A stretch of 64,000 nt of DNA, taken from the NCBI GenBank assembly GCA_002163025.1, contig MABF01000156.1:1-64000 (forward strand). The letters run 5' to 3'. Made by a program: the position numbers and the translations under genes. Positions 42,404-52,566 of the stretch are shown piece after piece. Source of the stretch: 'Osedax' symbiont bacterium Rs2_46_30_T18 (GTDB lineage Bacteria; Pseudomonadota; Gammaproteobacteria; Pseudomonadales; Balneatricaceae). Positions within the stretch are counted from its first letter, which is position 1, and the number at the start of each line of letters is the position of its first letter. Below the pieces are notes generated by a model. That model ran no database searches. It was given only the letters and a program-made list of their open reading frames with translations, and had not been told where the DNA came from.

Positions 42404-44148
42404 TGTTTGTCCTCAGCTTTGAATTGCGGGTACAAGCTTGGTAGAGCTTGTTCTCTTGCACGCGTTTTTCCCTTGGCGTCAACTTGCAACTGTTTGCGCA
42501 ACGTTTTAAATTGTTGACGCATGCCGCTTTTATCCCAACTTATTGCAGCAACTGATTGACCATAGAGCAGCTGTTCAAGATGTTGAATATTACCCTGCAA
42601 GTCAGCATTACATCGTTGTTCCAGGGCGGCTATACTGGCAGTGGCCAGCATGTTATTTTCATAACAACTGTGCAGCCACTGCAATAGTTGTCGATGGATC
42701 TTTAGATTATTATCACCTGCCAGTGCGCTTAACAGTTGTTCGAATGCCTGGGGCTCAGTGTCTTTATGCGGATTTTTTATCGCAACTTTTAGGTTGCTTT
42801 GCAGGTGCTTTCCCCGGTACAAAAGCCAAACTAGTAACAATAATAATATAACCAGCACTAGATTAATCCACAGCAGCCAAGTGTTGACAGGGTTCTGCTG
42901 TATTATTATTTCAACGCCCGCGCTACTGGCCTCTTCTATTATCGGTTGTGCGACAGGCTCTATTACTTTGGCAGTATTAATAGTATTGAGCGCCGCAACT
43001 ACTTTAATGGTTCGCGGTTTAAGCTGGGCTATTTGTATCTGTTGACTGACTGTATTCCACCAGCTGATTTTTATCGCCGGCAGTTGATACTCCCCGACGG
43101 CAGTAGGGACGATGGCGAAGCTTCTCGAACGCGTGCTGATTAATCCTCTTTCACTTTTTTGCTCAGATTTAATCGCCGGCTCAGGGTATATTTTCACCCC
43201 GGCAATCTCTTCCATACTCAAAGGGGTTATTGTCTGCGCTAACGCCCCAACTAACTGCAGATTTATTTCGCGGGTTATAGAATCACCGAGACTGATTTGG
43301 TCACTATTAGCTGTCCATTTTTCCAGTAATTGCAGTTTATCAGCCACTAATAGCCCAGTGCTTCCCTGAGAGTCGACCAGTTCATTAATTGTCACTTGTA
43401 ATGGCTCGCTTTGCAACGAGATAACTTTTCCTCTGGCGGGATTAAAAACCGAGCTGCGCCCCAGGCGCACACTTAATTGCTGGGAGGGTATCTGCAACAA
43501 CCCTTGTTGTTTGGCAAAGATTGCATAACTAACTTCGTAGACACCAAATGCACGTCCGTTTTTAATAGTTTCATACTGTCGATCTTCCAGCTGCACTAAT
43601 GTGGCATTTTTAATCAGCAGCTCACTGTGCTGTAGATTACTGACATTACTGGCATAAGAAAACCTGAGAGTAATTAATATCTGTTCGTTAACCACAGCAC
43701 TGTCTTTATTGGTGATCAGCTGCAACTGAAAATCTTGCTGCTGCTGATCACTCACTGAACTCGCTGATACCTCTATAACAATCGGCTCACTGACACTGCC
43801 CATTAAACTGAAGGCCGGAATGCTATGTTTGCCCTCAGATTTAGCTTGTAGTTGTAACTGCCAATTAATACTCTGCTCACTGTCGCCGTTAACACTTTGA
43901 ATACTGTGACTAACCGACTTTCCTAAAATATCAAAGCTTTTAGCCAGTTGAGTAAAATCGGGTTGTTGCAAAGTACCGATATCTGTCGCCACTATGCTTA
44001 GCGAGACAATTTCTCCAAAGCTTATTGCAGTCCTGTCGACACTCGACGTCAAGCTCTGAGCCTGTGTCAATTGCGAAAAGACTGAAAGCCAGAGTACAGC
44101 TATCAAGGCTAAATTTAGTTGTATATTTTTTATTGTTTTCACTACCAA
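42391..44148 (-). CDS. BatD family protein
   Basis: ORF to 44172; 'ISFGEIVSLSIVATDIGTLQQPDFTQLAKSFDILGKSVSHS' BatD pattern, C-terminal TM; TTG 44148 or GTG 44142 (TAGTG overlap with upstream stop) is the likelier start. Confidence 0.85.
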   Translation of the reverse strand: MVVKTIKNIQLNLALIAVLWLSVFSQLTQAQSLTSSVDRTAISFGEIVSLSIVATDIGTLQQPDFTQLAKSFDILGKSVSHSIQSVNGDSEQSINWQLQLQAKSEGKHSIPAFSLMGSVSEPIVIEVSASSVSDQQQQDFQLQLITNKDSAVVNEQILITLRFSYASNVSNLQHSELLIKNATLVQLEDRQYETIKNGRAFGVYEVSYAIFAKQQGLLQIPSQQLSVRLGRSSVFNPARGKVISLQSEPLQVTINELVDSQGSTGLLVADKLQLLEKWTANSDQISLGDSITREINLQLVGALAQTITPLSMEEIAGVKIYPEPAIKSEQKSERGLISTRSRSFAIVPTAVGEYQLPAIKISWWNTVSQQIQIAQLKPRTIKVVAALNTINTAKVIEPVAQPIIEEASSAGVEIIIQQNPVNTWLLWINLVLVILLLLLVWLLYRGKHLQSNLKVAIKNPHKDTEPQAFEQLLSALAGDNNLKIHRQLLQWLHSCYENNMLATASIAALEQRCNADLQGNIQHLEQLLYGQSVAAISWDKSGMRQQFKTLRKQLQVDAKGKTRAREQALPSLYPQFKAEDKQWQD

Positions 44149-46082
44149 CGTTGCTCCTGGGTAGGTTGCCACTGGCCGTTTATATACGCCTGGCGCTTTT
44201 TTTGATATTCGTAGTTAAATTTATTTCTCACTAATCTGCTGGCATCTTCCGGAAGTTGCCCCAGCCAGTTCTGTAACTGCTGCTGTTTCAGCTTTTGCTC
44301 ATCGGTAAGTTGTAGATCCATCTGAGCCCTCTCGCCGTCTTTTTGTTTACTCTGATCTTTGCCTGCTTGCTGCAGCGCTTGTGTCTCACGTTGTTGTTGC
44401 TGTTGGCGCAACTCATTTAGCTGCTCTTTACTCTGCTGGTCTGAGCCCTGGACCTGCTGATCCTGGCTCTGCTGATCTTTGCCCTGTTGATCCTTGCTCT
44501 GTTGATCCTGGTTCTGCTGATCCTGGCCCTGCTGATCCTTGCCCTGTTGATCCTTGCCCTGTTGATCCTTGCCCTGTTGATCCTTGCTCTGTTGATCCTT
44601 GCTCTGCTGATCCTTGCTCTGTTGATCCTTGCTCTGCTGATCCTTGCTCTGTTGATCCTGGTTCTGTTGATCCTTGCTCTGCTGATCCTGGTTCTGCTGT
44701 TCATTTTGCTTAATTAATTGCTCCAGCAAGGATCTATTGGCCAGAGCATCTGCCATCTCAGGGTTGATCGCCAGTGCCTTATCGTAAGCTTGCATTGCCT
44801 GTTTAAATTTTCCCTGTTGCGCCAGTGCATTTCCTTGATTATAAAAACCGTCGGCAGAGTTTTGCCGGGCAAAGTTGTCACCCGCCTGCTGAAAATTTTG
44901 ATTTTTGTATTGTGCTATCCCCTGCCAACTCTGATCACTAAAACTGTCAGCTGCGCGCTGGTAATCCTCTTCTGCCAGAGCTTTAGCCCCCTGCTGGTTG
45001 CCAGTCTGCCACAAATCACTCCAACCAAGTGCCATTGCTGGAGCTGGTTGTAGCATAGGCAATACAATAAAACACACGGCTGTAAATTGAAGTAACCAAC
45101 CACGACGAAAACTGCACAGAAATAACGGTATTATCAGCAGCAACAGCCACTGGCCGAAATCGTCCCATTGATCCATATTATTGTCGCTGCGCTGCAATAG
45201 CTGATTATTATCCTGATCTGCACTAAAGGCTAAAAACTGCTCCACGTCACTATTGGTTAACTGCATATCCCGATAGATACCGCCACTACCTCTCGCCAGC
45301 TGCTGTAACTCGGTCTTTACTAGCTTTGCCATCACTATATTTCCCAGGGCATCTTTGGCAAATCCTTGTTTCGCGATAGGGATCGGTGCACCTTGCTCAG
45401 TGCCCACTCCTAAAACTGATAAACGAATACTGGTATCGTTCAAGATCTGGCGCATATTCTGTTGAGCTTGCTCTGTTACCCCGTCAGTCACCAGCAAGAT
45501 ATCACCACTTCTGTAGCCCTGTTCTGCTATCAGTGCCAATGCCAATTCCAGCCCCTCTTCAGTGCGACTGCCGGAAACAGGCATAATATCAGGCGATAAT
45601 GTCGGGACCAGTGAAATTAACGTCTCTGTATCATCACTCAGAGGTGCCAGCACATGAGCATCGCCTGCGTAGACCACCATAGCGGTCAATCCCTGCGCTC
45701 TGGCCTTCAATAAATCGATCAATTTAAAGCGCATCTTTACCAGGCGCGAAGGCTTTATATCTGCAGCTGACATAGAGGGAGAAAGATCCACCAACAACAC
45801 CAAAGGCTGTTGATTAACAAATTGCGGCTGCGGTAATTTTTTCCAACTGGGCCCGGCCAACGAAATGCAAGTGATGATCCAAATTGTTACCATTAACAAC
45901 AGCGGCCAGCGTGTCACTTTGCCCTGATCGTTGACTAACAAGTGCGCCAACATCTCGCGATCCACCAGCTTTTGCCAGCTTTGGCTGGAATTTTTTAGCC
46001 GCCATAGCAACAAAGTTATCGGTACTATTATGATTAATAACCACAGCAATTGCGGTCGAAGAAAGTGAAATTCAGCTAACAT
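44142..46082 (-). CDS. VWA domain / TPR protein (BatB/BatC-like) with Gln-rich repeat tract
   Basis: 'PLVLLVDLSPSMSAADIKPSRLVKMRFKLIDLL' VWA, TPR 'GNALAQQGKFKQAMQAYDKALAINPEMADALANR', DQQSK repeats. Confidence 0.92.
   Translation of the reverse strand: MLAEFHFLRPQLLWLLIIIVPITLLLWRLKNSSQSWQKLVDREMLAHLLVNDQGKVTRWPLLLMVTIWIITCISLAGPSWKKLPQPQFVNQQPLVLLVDLSPSMSAADIKPSRLVKMRFKLIDLLKARAQGLTAMVVYAGDAHVLAPLSDDTETLISLVPTLSPDIMPVSGSRTEEGLELALALIAEQGYRSGDILLVTDGVTEQAQQNMRQILNDTSIRLSVLGVGTEQGAPIPIAKQGFAKDALGNIVMAKLVKTELQQLARGSGGIYRDMQLTNSDVEQFLAFSADQDNNQLLQRSDNNMDQWDDFGQWLLLLIIPLFLCSFRRGWLLQFTAVCFIVLPMLQPAPAMALGWSDLWQTGNQQGAKALAEEDYQRAADSFSDQSWQGIAQYKNQNFQQAGDNFARQNSADGFYNQGNALAQQGKFKQAMQAYDKALAINPEMADALANRSLLEQLIKQNEQQNQDQQSKDQQNQDQQSKDQQSKDQQSKDQQSKDQQSKDQQGKDQQGKDQQGKDQQGQDQQNQDQQSKDQQGKDQQSQDQQVQGSDQQSKEQLNELRQQQQQRETQALQQAGKDQSKQKDGERAQMDLQLTDEQKLKQQQLQNWLGQLPEDASRLVRNKFNYEYQKKRQAYINGQWQPTQEQRW
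44454..44700 (-). repeat. 15-nt in-frame tandem repeat encoding (D-Q-Q-S/G/N-K/Q)n
   Basis: Iterated ctgttgatccttgct-type units on the + strand, roughly 16 copies. Confidence 0.95.
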
Positions 46083-47097
46083 CCTGAGCCTTTTTAGTAT
46101 TCTTGTGTGCAGTGAGTGGACTGTATTGCATTAATAGGTAGATAACTGCCCAAGCCATACTCAGCAAAAGCGCTAATCCTAAAGGCCAATAAAACAATGC
46201 TCGCTGTGGCAGCACAATTTTTCCCTCATCTGGGAGGGGTTCCAACTCGTCAAGTAACTGGTAGATTTCAACCAACTGTTCAATACTGCGGGCCCTGAAA
46301 TACCTGCCACCGGTCAAATCGGCAATCTTTTGCAAACTTTTCTCATCCAGATCTGCCGATGGATTGACTTTTCTATCACCGAAAAAACTCTTCACTAACA
46401 TCTCGTCGGCACCAAACCCTAATGTATAAATTTTCAACCCTTGTTCAGCAGCCACGGCGGCTGCGGCCAGTGGAGTGACTGTACCGGCAGTATTGGCCCC
46501 ATCGGTCAATAATACTAATACTTTGCTTTTCTCAGGCCTTTTTTGCATCCGTTTTAACGCCAATCCAATAGCATCACCAATAGCGGTTTTACGCCCGGCG
46601 AAACCAATTTGCGCCTCATTTAAAAAGCTTGCCAATACTTTATGATCTAAGGTAAGAGGCGTTTGAATATAGGCATTATCGGCAAACAGAATCAAACCCA
46701 TGCGGTCTTGTTTACGTCTTTCAATAAATCCATTTAGCACTACTTTAATGCCGGTCAGGCGATCTACCATCTGCTGTCCCAGCTGCATATCTTTGGTCTC
46801 CATGCTGCCGGAGATGTCTACTGCTAACATTAGATCCCTGGGGCTAGTCGTCAGAGGTTGCGGTTCACCTTGCCAAACAGGTTTAGCCGCGGCGCTAAGC
46901 AGTAACAGCCAGAGCACCAATAAGATACTCAACCTGATGCTGGCGAATGCTCGCCGCTGCCCTGTAATAGTGTCCAGCTGTTGATAAAAGGGCACTAGAA
47001 GCGCGCTTTGGCTAAGCTGTGCGGGCTTGACAAGTCTATAGACAAGCAGTGGCAAGAAAGCCGCCAGCAATACCCATGGCCATTGGAAGCTAAACAA
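46072..47097 (-). CDS. BatA-like VWA domain membrane protein
   Basis: 'DLMLAVDISGSMETKDMQLGQQMVDRLTGIKVVLNGFIERRKQDRMGLILFADNAYIQTPLT'. Confidence 0.94.
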   Translation of the reverse strand: MFSFQWPWVLLAAFLPLLVYRLVKPAQLSQSALLVPFYQQLDTITGQRRAFASIRLSILLVLWLLLLSAAAKPVWQGEPQPLTTSPRDLMLAVDISGSMETKDMQLGQQMVDRLTGIKVVLNGFIERRKQDRMGLILFADNAYIQTPLTLDHKVLASFLNEAQIGFAGRKTAIGDAIGLALKRMQKRPEKSKVLVLLTDGANTAGTVTPLAAAAVAAEQGLKIYTLGFGADEMLVKSFFGDRKVNPSADLDEKSLQKIADLTGGRYFRARSIEQLVEIYQLLDELEPLPDEGKIVLPQRALFYWPLGLALLLSMAWAVIYLLMQYSPLTAHKNTKKAQDVS

Positions 47098-47662
47098 GCT
47101 TGTTCTCCCGAGTACTAATATCAGTCGCTGTGGCTAGTTCATCGTACTCAGCTGCGAAGTGATTATTTTTCAGCGGTACTTGATGCTGGCGAATCCACAG
47201 CTGCGTTGCATGATACAGAGCGCTTAGCTGCTGTGCATTAATAGACACTTGGCCTTCATAACTCTTGGCCAGTAATAAAAAACATTCGTAATCTAGCGAC
47301 GTAGAAGGTTTCACAGCCTGTCTCAAAAATAGCGCCCAGTCATTCCCGTATAAGGGGTTACACTGTTTCTCTGGGTACTGAGCGATCGCAATAGTCTTTA
47401 ACAATTTATTGATACCATGCAATAGCAGGCGATCATTCTTAAGAATTTTCTGTTGTCGGTATATTTCTTTTAATTGCACCAGAGCAGTCCGGCGATAGGC
47501 ATTCTTGCGCACTCTGGCGAGTCCGGCTTTTATCAGCCAGAATGAGACCAGTAATATGAATATCAATAAAACCCACCAACCTGGAGCCAGTGGCAAGCTA
47601 CTGACAGACTCTGGTAAATGCAGTCCTTTAAGCTCTGCCAGTGGATTCTCAGAATTAGTCAC
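47090..47662 (-). CDS. DUF4381 domain membrane protein
   Basis: 'LKGLHLPESVSSLPLAPGWWVLLIFILLVSFWLI'; operon position between DUF58 and BatA. Confidence 0.85.
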   Translation of the reverse strand: MTNSENPLAELKGLHLPESVSSLPLAPGWWVLLIFILLVSFWLIKAGLARVRKNAYRRTALVQLKEIYRQQKILKNDRLLLHGINKLLKTIAIAQYPEKQCNPLYGNDWALFLRQAVKPSTSLDYECFLLLAKSYEGQVSINAQQLSALYHATQLWIRQHQVPLKNNHFAAEYDELATATDISTRENKLV

Positions 47663-48609
47663 AGGCGAGACCTCTGCTTTTTGTTCAAATAATGATGTGG
47701 GGTAAAGCGCTGTTCCAAAACCTTTAATAAACTATCGCTGGTTGAAAGGCTTAAAATCTCGATGTTCAGAGGCTTGCAAAATTTGGCAATTTGCTCTTCT
47801 CTGTTCTTCATTAAATTTGCCTTACTCTGCCTGAGCAGACTCGTATTTTCACCATCGGTAACCGACAGGTTTAGCTGCGAGGGTAACTGCCATTCCAGAG
47901 GGTCTGAGATCACGATAAAGGTTACTTGGTTATGTTGAGCAAGCTTCAGTAGCCGCCCTTTATTAAGCGTGTCAATATCGTGAAAATCACTGGCGATATA
48001 GATAGCACTGCCAGGTCTGGATACTTGTTTCAACTTGGCAAACAGCTGATCTAAACTTTGTTTAGCATCAGTGGCGATAGGTGAGTGCAATTGCCCAGCG
48101 TACTGTTCTAAATAGCGAATATAAGAGAGCACTCGCTGTCTGCTCGCCTTGGGGCGTAATTCTATGTGGCTGCTATCCCCAATCACTAAACCACCTACTC
48201 GGTCTTTACTCCTTAAAGCCACCCAGGCCAGGGCGCTCATCACACCGGCACAAGCTACTGATTTAAAGCAATTAACCGAGCCAAAAAACATATCTGAACG
48301 CAAATCAGCAGCTAAGATTATCGGTCGTTCGCGCTCTTGAGTGAATACTCTAGTGTGAGTTTTCTGGGTCTTAGCCGTCACCCGCCAGTCGATACTGCGT
48401 ATATCATCGCCGGGCTGATACAATCTCACTTCAGCGAAATCCAGGCCTCTGCCGCGCATCCTGGTCTGCCAGTTTCCGGCGCTGGGGCTAGTGCGTATCT
48501 GTGTGTCTAAATCTAACTGTTGAGTATATTTACGCAATGCCAACAACTGCTGTAATTGCGGATATACGCCCTTAAGCTCAAACAGTTCAGAGCGCTGTGT
48601 CGTATTCAT
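47659..48609 (-). CDS. DUF58 domain protein
   Basis: 'GRGLDFAEVRLYQPGDDIRSIDWRVTAKTQKTHTRVFTQERERPI'. Confidence 0.95.
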   Translation of the reverse strand: MNTTQRSELFELKGVYPQLQQLLALRKYTQQLDLDTQIRTSPSAGNWQTRMRGRGLDFAEVRLYQPGDDIRSIDWRVTAKTQKTHTRVFTQERERPIILAADLRSDMFFGSVNCFKSVACAGVMSALAWVALRSKDRVGGLVIGDSSHIELRPKASRQRVLSYIRYLEQYAGQLHSPIATDAKQSLDQLFAKLKQVSRPGSAIYIASDFHDIDTLNKGRLLKLAQHNQVTFIVISDPLEWQLPSQLNLSVTDGENTSLLRQSKANLMKNREEQIAKFCKPLNIEILSLSTSDSLLKVLEQRFTPHHYLNKKQRSRL

Positions 48610-48632
48610 CTGAGTGTCTCTGGAAAATTTAC

Positions 48633-49616
48633 TTAAGCAACGGTTACTTCTGTTAACAACTTGGCAATAACATCATCGGCACTGACAGCATTAGCTTCTG
48701 CTTCAAAGCTGAGGATAAGGCGGTGACGATATACATCAAAAATAACCTCCTGAACGTCTTCAGGAGTGACGAAGTCTCTACCCTTTAACCAGGCGAGGGC
48801 TCTGGCACACCTATCCAGGGCAATTGTGGCTCTGGGACTAACTCCAACTTCTATCCAGCTTTGTAACTGCTCGCTATAGTTTTCTGCATAACGGGTCGCC
48901 ATCGTCAGCTGTACGATATACTCTTCAACCGATTCCGCCATATGCACAGCGAGTACTTGCTGCCTTGCCGCCAGCAGCTTCTCGTCAGTCATCACTTCGG
49001 GCTTTGCCGCTGGATTACCGCTAGCTTCACTTCTGGCTAATTTAAGGATTTCACGCTCAGCAGCCAAATCCGGGTAGCCGACATTCACTTTCATTAAAAA
49101 CCGATCTAACTGAGCTTCAGGTAACGGGTAAGTTCCCTCTTGCTCCAGGGGGTTTTGTGTGGCCATCACCATGAAGATCTCTGGTAGCGGGTAAGTCTGG
49201 CTCCCGACACTGATCTGTCGCTCGGCCATTGCCTCTAACAGTGCCGACTGCACTTTGGCTGGGGCACGGTTGATTTCATCCGCCAATACCAAATTGTGGA
49301 AAATCGGCCCGCGCTGAAAAGAGAAACTCGCATTTTCGGGATGGTAAATATCACTGCCGGTCACGTCCGATGGCAGTAGGTCCGGCGTAAATTGAATACG
49401 ATGAAAGTCCCCGCTGATACCTTTGGAAAGAGAATTGATAGCGCGAGTCTTAGCGACCCCCGGGACCCCTTCTACTAAGATGTGACCATCCGCTAGCAGT
49501 GCAATTAATAGTCGCTGCACAAGTAGCGGCTGACCAATGATCTCAGCGGTTAACCACTTCTGCAACTGGATGAAACTGGCATTCAAATCGGTATTATTCA
49601 AAATCCTTTCTCTCAA
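48633..49616 (-). CDS. MoxR family AAA+ ATPase
   Basis: 'ILVEGVPGVAKTRAINSLSK', 'RIQFTPDLLPSDVTGSDIY', 'VLADEINRAPAKVQSALLEAMAERQISVG', 'MVMATQNPLEQEGTYPLPEAQLDRFLM'. Confidence 0.96.
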   Translation of the reverse strand: MRERILNNTDLNASFIQLQKWLTAEIIGQPLLVQRLLIALLADGHILVEGVPGVAKTRAINSLSKGISGDFHRIQFTPDLLPSDVTGSDIYHPENASFSFQRGPIFHNLVLADEINRAPAKVQSALLEAMAERQISVGSQTYPLPEIFMVMATQNPLEQEGTYPLPEAQLDRFLMKVNVGYPDLAAEREILKLARSEASGNPAAKPEVMTDEKLLAARQQVLAVHMAESVEEYIVQLTMATRYAENYSEQLQSWIEVGVSPRATIALDRCARALAWLKGRDFVTPEDVQEVIFDVYRHRLILSFEAEANAVSADDVIAKLLTEVTVA

Positions 49617-50246
49617 CGCAATAAATCTGACAATTTGGAGTAAAAACTACTGATAGAGTTCAAGTAATTAATATTTTTTCATGCTTTTGATAGATTTCTG
49701 ATTTACCAAACAAAAACTGTAAAGCATAAATGAGTCCGGCTGAGCAAAATCAAAAAAATACATTGCTAAGATATGGTGATTAAAGGAAAAAAAACAATTG
49801 AACGGATCATTTTTTATCACTGCAAATGGGTTTTCAGTCGCTATAAGCAGAACTTTTTCTAATAGCAACTTAGGACTGCTGTTTTTTTATAGGCATTTTT
49901 ATTAATTTATCACTGGCTGCAATTCTTCAATGCTAGCAAGTCATCCAAACAACTAATTATTTTCAATCAATATTATAGTTAAAAAATGCACACCCTAGTA
50001 AAAATTTACACCAACAAAGCCAACCATTACCAGCAATCTAGGCATTTTGCTCTTGTTAGGCACAAACAATTTATCATATATTCAGCAAAGGTTTTACTGT
50101 TTCATTCCAGTGTTGAATTGATCCACCTAGTACGTAGATAGATTCAGTTTCAATGACCGAGAATGTCGAAATAACTCGCAACTTTAAGCTAAGAGAATAC
50201 CTGGGGAGAAATTACATTAGCGGCTTGCGATTGAAGGAGAAGTTTT

Positions 50247-50612
50247 ATGTATATATTACCGAGTTTTGATCATCTGAAAGACCTCAACATTGCCGACCCG
50301 GATGCTTTTGAAATACTGCGCAATGAATTGATAAACAACTACATAGAGTCGACATCTACACAGCGAAAGCAACGCCTGATTGGCTTACAGTTTCAAATTA
50401 ACAGCCGCAGAGATTTATCCACTAACCCTATGCACTCCTGCATAGCACTCTCAAAGATGATGCACGAAACTTTTTGGGATATGCGCTGCTCACTGGAAGC
50501 GATCTCAGAAATAACTGCTGACAGCTTTTTTCTGACCAGCCCAACAACATTTTCGGCGCCTACAGAAGAAAAAGCCAGTGCCGAAGTACTGGAGCTGAAA
50601 CAGCAAAATTAA
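50247..50612 (+). CDS. DUF3135-like small protein
   Basis: 'MYILPSFDHLKDLNIADPDAFEILRNELINNYIES...RLIGLQFQINSRRDLSTNPMHSCIALSKMMHETFWDMR'. Confidence 0.7.
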   Translation: MYILPSFDHLKDLNIADPDAFEILRNELINNYIESTSTQRKQRLIGLQFQINSRRDLSTNPMHSCIALSKMMHETFWDMRCSLEAISEITADSFFLTSPTTFSAPTEEKASAEVLELKQQN

Positions 50613-50623
50613 TGATTTTTAAT

Positions 50624-51733
50624 TTAACCCCTGTCGCTCTTGGCAAGTGGTTCATCTGCCGAGAAAACAACTTCTTGTAGCTTGTAGTAGATTACCAGTA
50701 GCAGTGCACCTAATGTACCGCCTAAACTGTTTAAATACAGATCTTGCAGACTGGAATGCCTGGTAATCAACCAAGATTGACTGTATTCAATAGCAAAGCT
50801 CAGAGACAGCGACCCTATAAAGGTCAGCATAATGACAAAGCAATACTGGTAATATCTTGAACCAAAACTGGCGATTTGTTGCTGCAAGATTGCCGCAAGT
50901 AACAAACCAAAGGGAATAAAACCAAAAACATTTAATAACATGTCCCTTATAGTACTTTGCGAATTGATATTAAAGCTGGCGGCCTCTAAAACCACTCGTT
51001 TGAGCATTGTCAGCTTCTCTGGAATCAACAGCCAGGCAGCGGAGTCAGCAATTGCTATAGGTGCATGTTTAGCGTCAAAGTTGACCAGTGAATGCCGCTG
51101 ATCTGTTTTTTCTATCGAGCTAATAGACAGAGACTTAATTGCCCCGCGCCAATTGTTATCGAGTATTTCATTTGCCGACAACAGCAGTCTTACCCCCGTT
51201 TTCGACGATGGTATCTTAACCAGCGCTCCTTTGCGGGTCACTTTAGGCAAGCCAGACAAACTTAAACTGGTGCGTCTTTTATCGACGCGCAGAGATAGTT
51301 GTTGATAACCTTTAAAGCGATTGGATATTTTTATTCTGATACGCGGTGTATTTTTGCTGTGATTATAATCATCGCCATTCATGACAATAATATAATCCCG
51401 AACTTGCGCAATAATTAACTGCCGATCTGGGTTCCCATCAGAAATTAACAACAAAAACTGGAAGTGATTATTTTCAAAACTGACCGGTGAAAAATTAATT
51501 TTAATTTCAAAGCCACGAGCATTTAACACATCAATTTGCTGCTGTTGTAAATAGCTTTTAGAATAGGCGAGTGCCCTCTCACCAAATATTAAGGCGCCAT
51601 CATTTTCAGAGTAGTGGACCTGGTTTTTACTCGGCACGTCATCTTTGAGTCCAATGTATAACATGCTAATGATCAGAGTAACAAAAGCGATCGGCAGTAA
51701 TTTTTTCGATACAAATATTTGATTTAAGGTCAT
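50624..51733 (-). CDS. VanZ-like membrane protein with N-terminal LamG-like extracytoplasmic domain
   Basis: C-terminal TM helices 'MLLNVFGFIPFGLLLAAIL...AIEYSQSWLITRHSSLQDLYLNSLGGTLGALL' (VanZ); N-terminal beta-rich segment. Confidence 0.82.
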   Translation of the reverse strand: MTLNQIFVSKKLLPIAFVTLIISMLYIGLKDDVPSKNQVHYSENDGALIFGERALAYSKSYLQQQQIDVLNARGFEIKINFSPVSFENNHFQFLLLISDGNPDRQLIIAQVRDYIIVMNGDDYNHSKNTPRIRIKISNRFKGYQQLSLRVDKRRTSLSLSGLPKVTRKGALVKIPSSKTGVRLLLSANEILDNNWRGAIKSLSISSIEKTDQRHSLVNFDAKHAPIAIADSAAWLLIPEKLTMLKRVVLEAASFNINSQSTIRDMLLNVFGFIPFGLLLAAILQQQIASFGSRYYQYCFVIMLTFIGSLSLSFAIEYSQSWLITRHSSLQDLYLNSLGGTLGALLLVIYYKLQEVVFSADEPLAKSDRG

Positions 51734-51816
51734 CTTCCTCCCATTGCTAATAGAGTATTCGATTGCAGGTCAACCGTTTTACATCAAGCAACATGTACAA
51801 TTCAACGGCCATACTG

Positions 51817-52386
51817 TTAACCTTGACTATCTATTATCTTGGTTAGCTGGCTACCCAACGCCTCTATAGAGTGTTGTTTTTCACTATCGACCATTGATCC
51901 ATTGTCATTAAAGGCACTAAAAGCCCCGCCCAGTGTAACTTGAGTCGCCAGCACATTGACTTTAATATTCGCCAGCAACATTCGCAATACCACCAGACCA
52001 CGCATCCCCCCTAAAGCACCTGGAGAGGCTGCCATAATCATAGCAAACTTACCCGCATAGGCACTTAAACTCGCTTCATTCTCTGTTGTTGGTCGCGACG
52101 CCCAATCCAGAGCATTTTTAAGCAGCGCACTATAGGCGCTGTTATACTCCGGTGAAGCTATTAACAAGCCATCGTGTTCCAGCAGTAACTTTTTAAACGC
52201 CAGTGCGCCCTCTGGAAACTTTTCTTTCTCTAAGTCTTGATTAAACAGCGGAAGGTTAAAGTCAGCTAAATTGACAACAGTGACTTCTGCTCCTGCATTT
52301 CTGGCACCTTGTGCTGCAATTTCGAGCATCTTTTGGTTACTTGAACCGATTCGACTACTGCCTGAAAATGCCAAAATTTTAGCCAT
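51817..52386 (-). CDS. NAD(P)H-dependent FMN reductase family protein
   Basis: 'ILAFSGSSRIGSSNQKMLEIAAQGARNAGAEVTVVNLADFNLPLFNQDLE', 'SPEYNSAYSALLKNALDWASRP'. Confidence 0.92.
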   Translation of the reverse strand: MAKILAFSGSSRIGSSNQKMLEIAAQGARNAGAEVTVVNLADFNLPLFNQDLEKEKFPEGALAFKKLLLEHDGLLIASPEYNSAYSALLKNALDWASRPTTENEASLSAYAGKFAMIMAASPGALGGMRGLVVLRMLLANIKVNVLATQVTLGGAFSAFNDNGSMVDSEKQHSIEALGSQLTKIIDSQG

Positions 52387-52566
52387 GTTAAATTCCTCAA
52401 CAATTCAGTTTTCTAGATATTTCAATGTCTATAAATAATACTTTATCTGCACAAAAAGGACACTGCACAACAACATATAATTAATTATTCAAGAACAGAT
52501 CCAATCTGATTTTGCTGCCTATATAAATATCTACACCTGATAATTGATAAAGCCTTATCGCAGTCT

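Noticed and set aside
44381-44717. ORFs on + strand (MILALLILVLLILALL... and the DPCSVDPCS ORF) and alternate minus frame (RINRARISRAR...)
   Set aside because: Alternate-frame readings of the 15-nt repeat inside the BatB-like gene; low complexity and no independent support
49668-49868. 66-aa minus ORF in the AT-rich gap
   Set aside because: Phe/Lys-rich composition expected from AT-rich DNA; no ribosome-binding site or domain evidence
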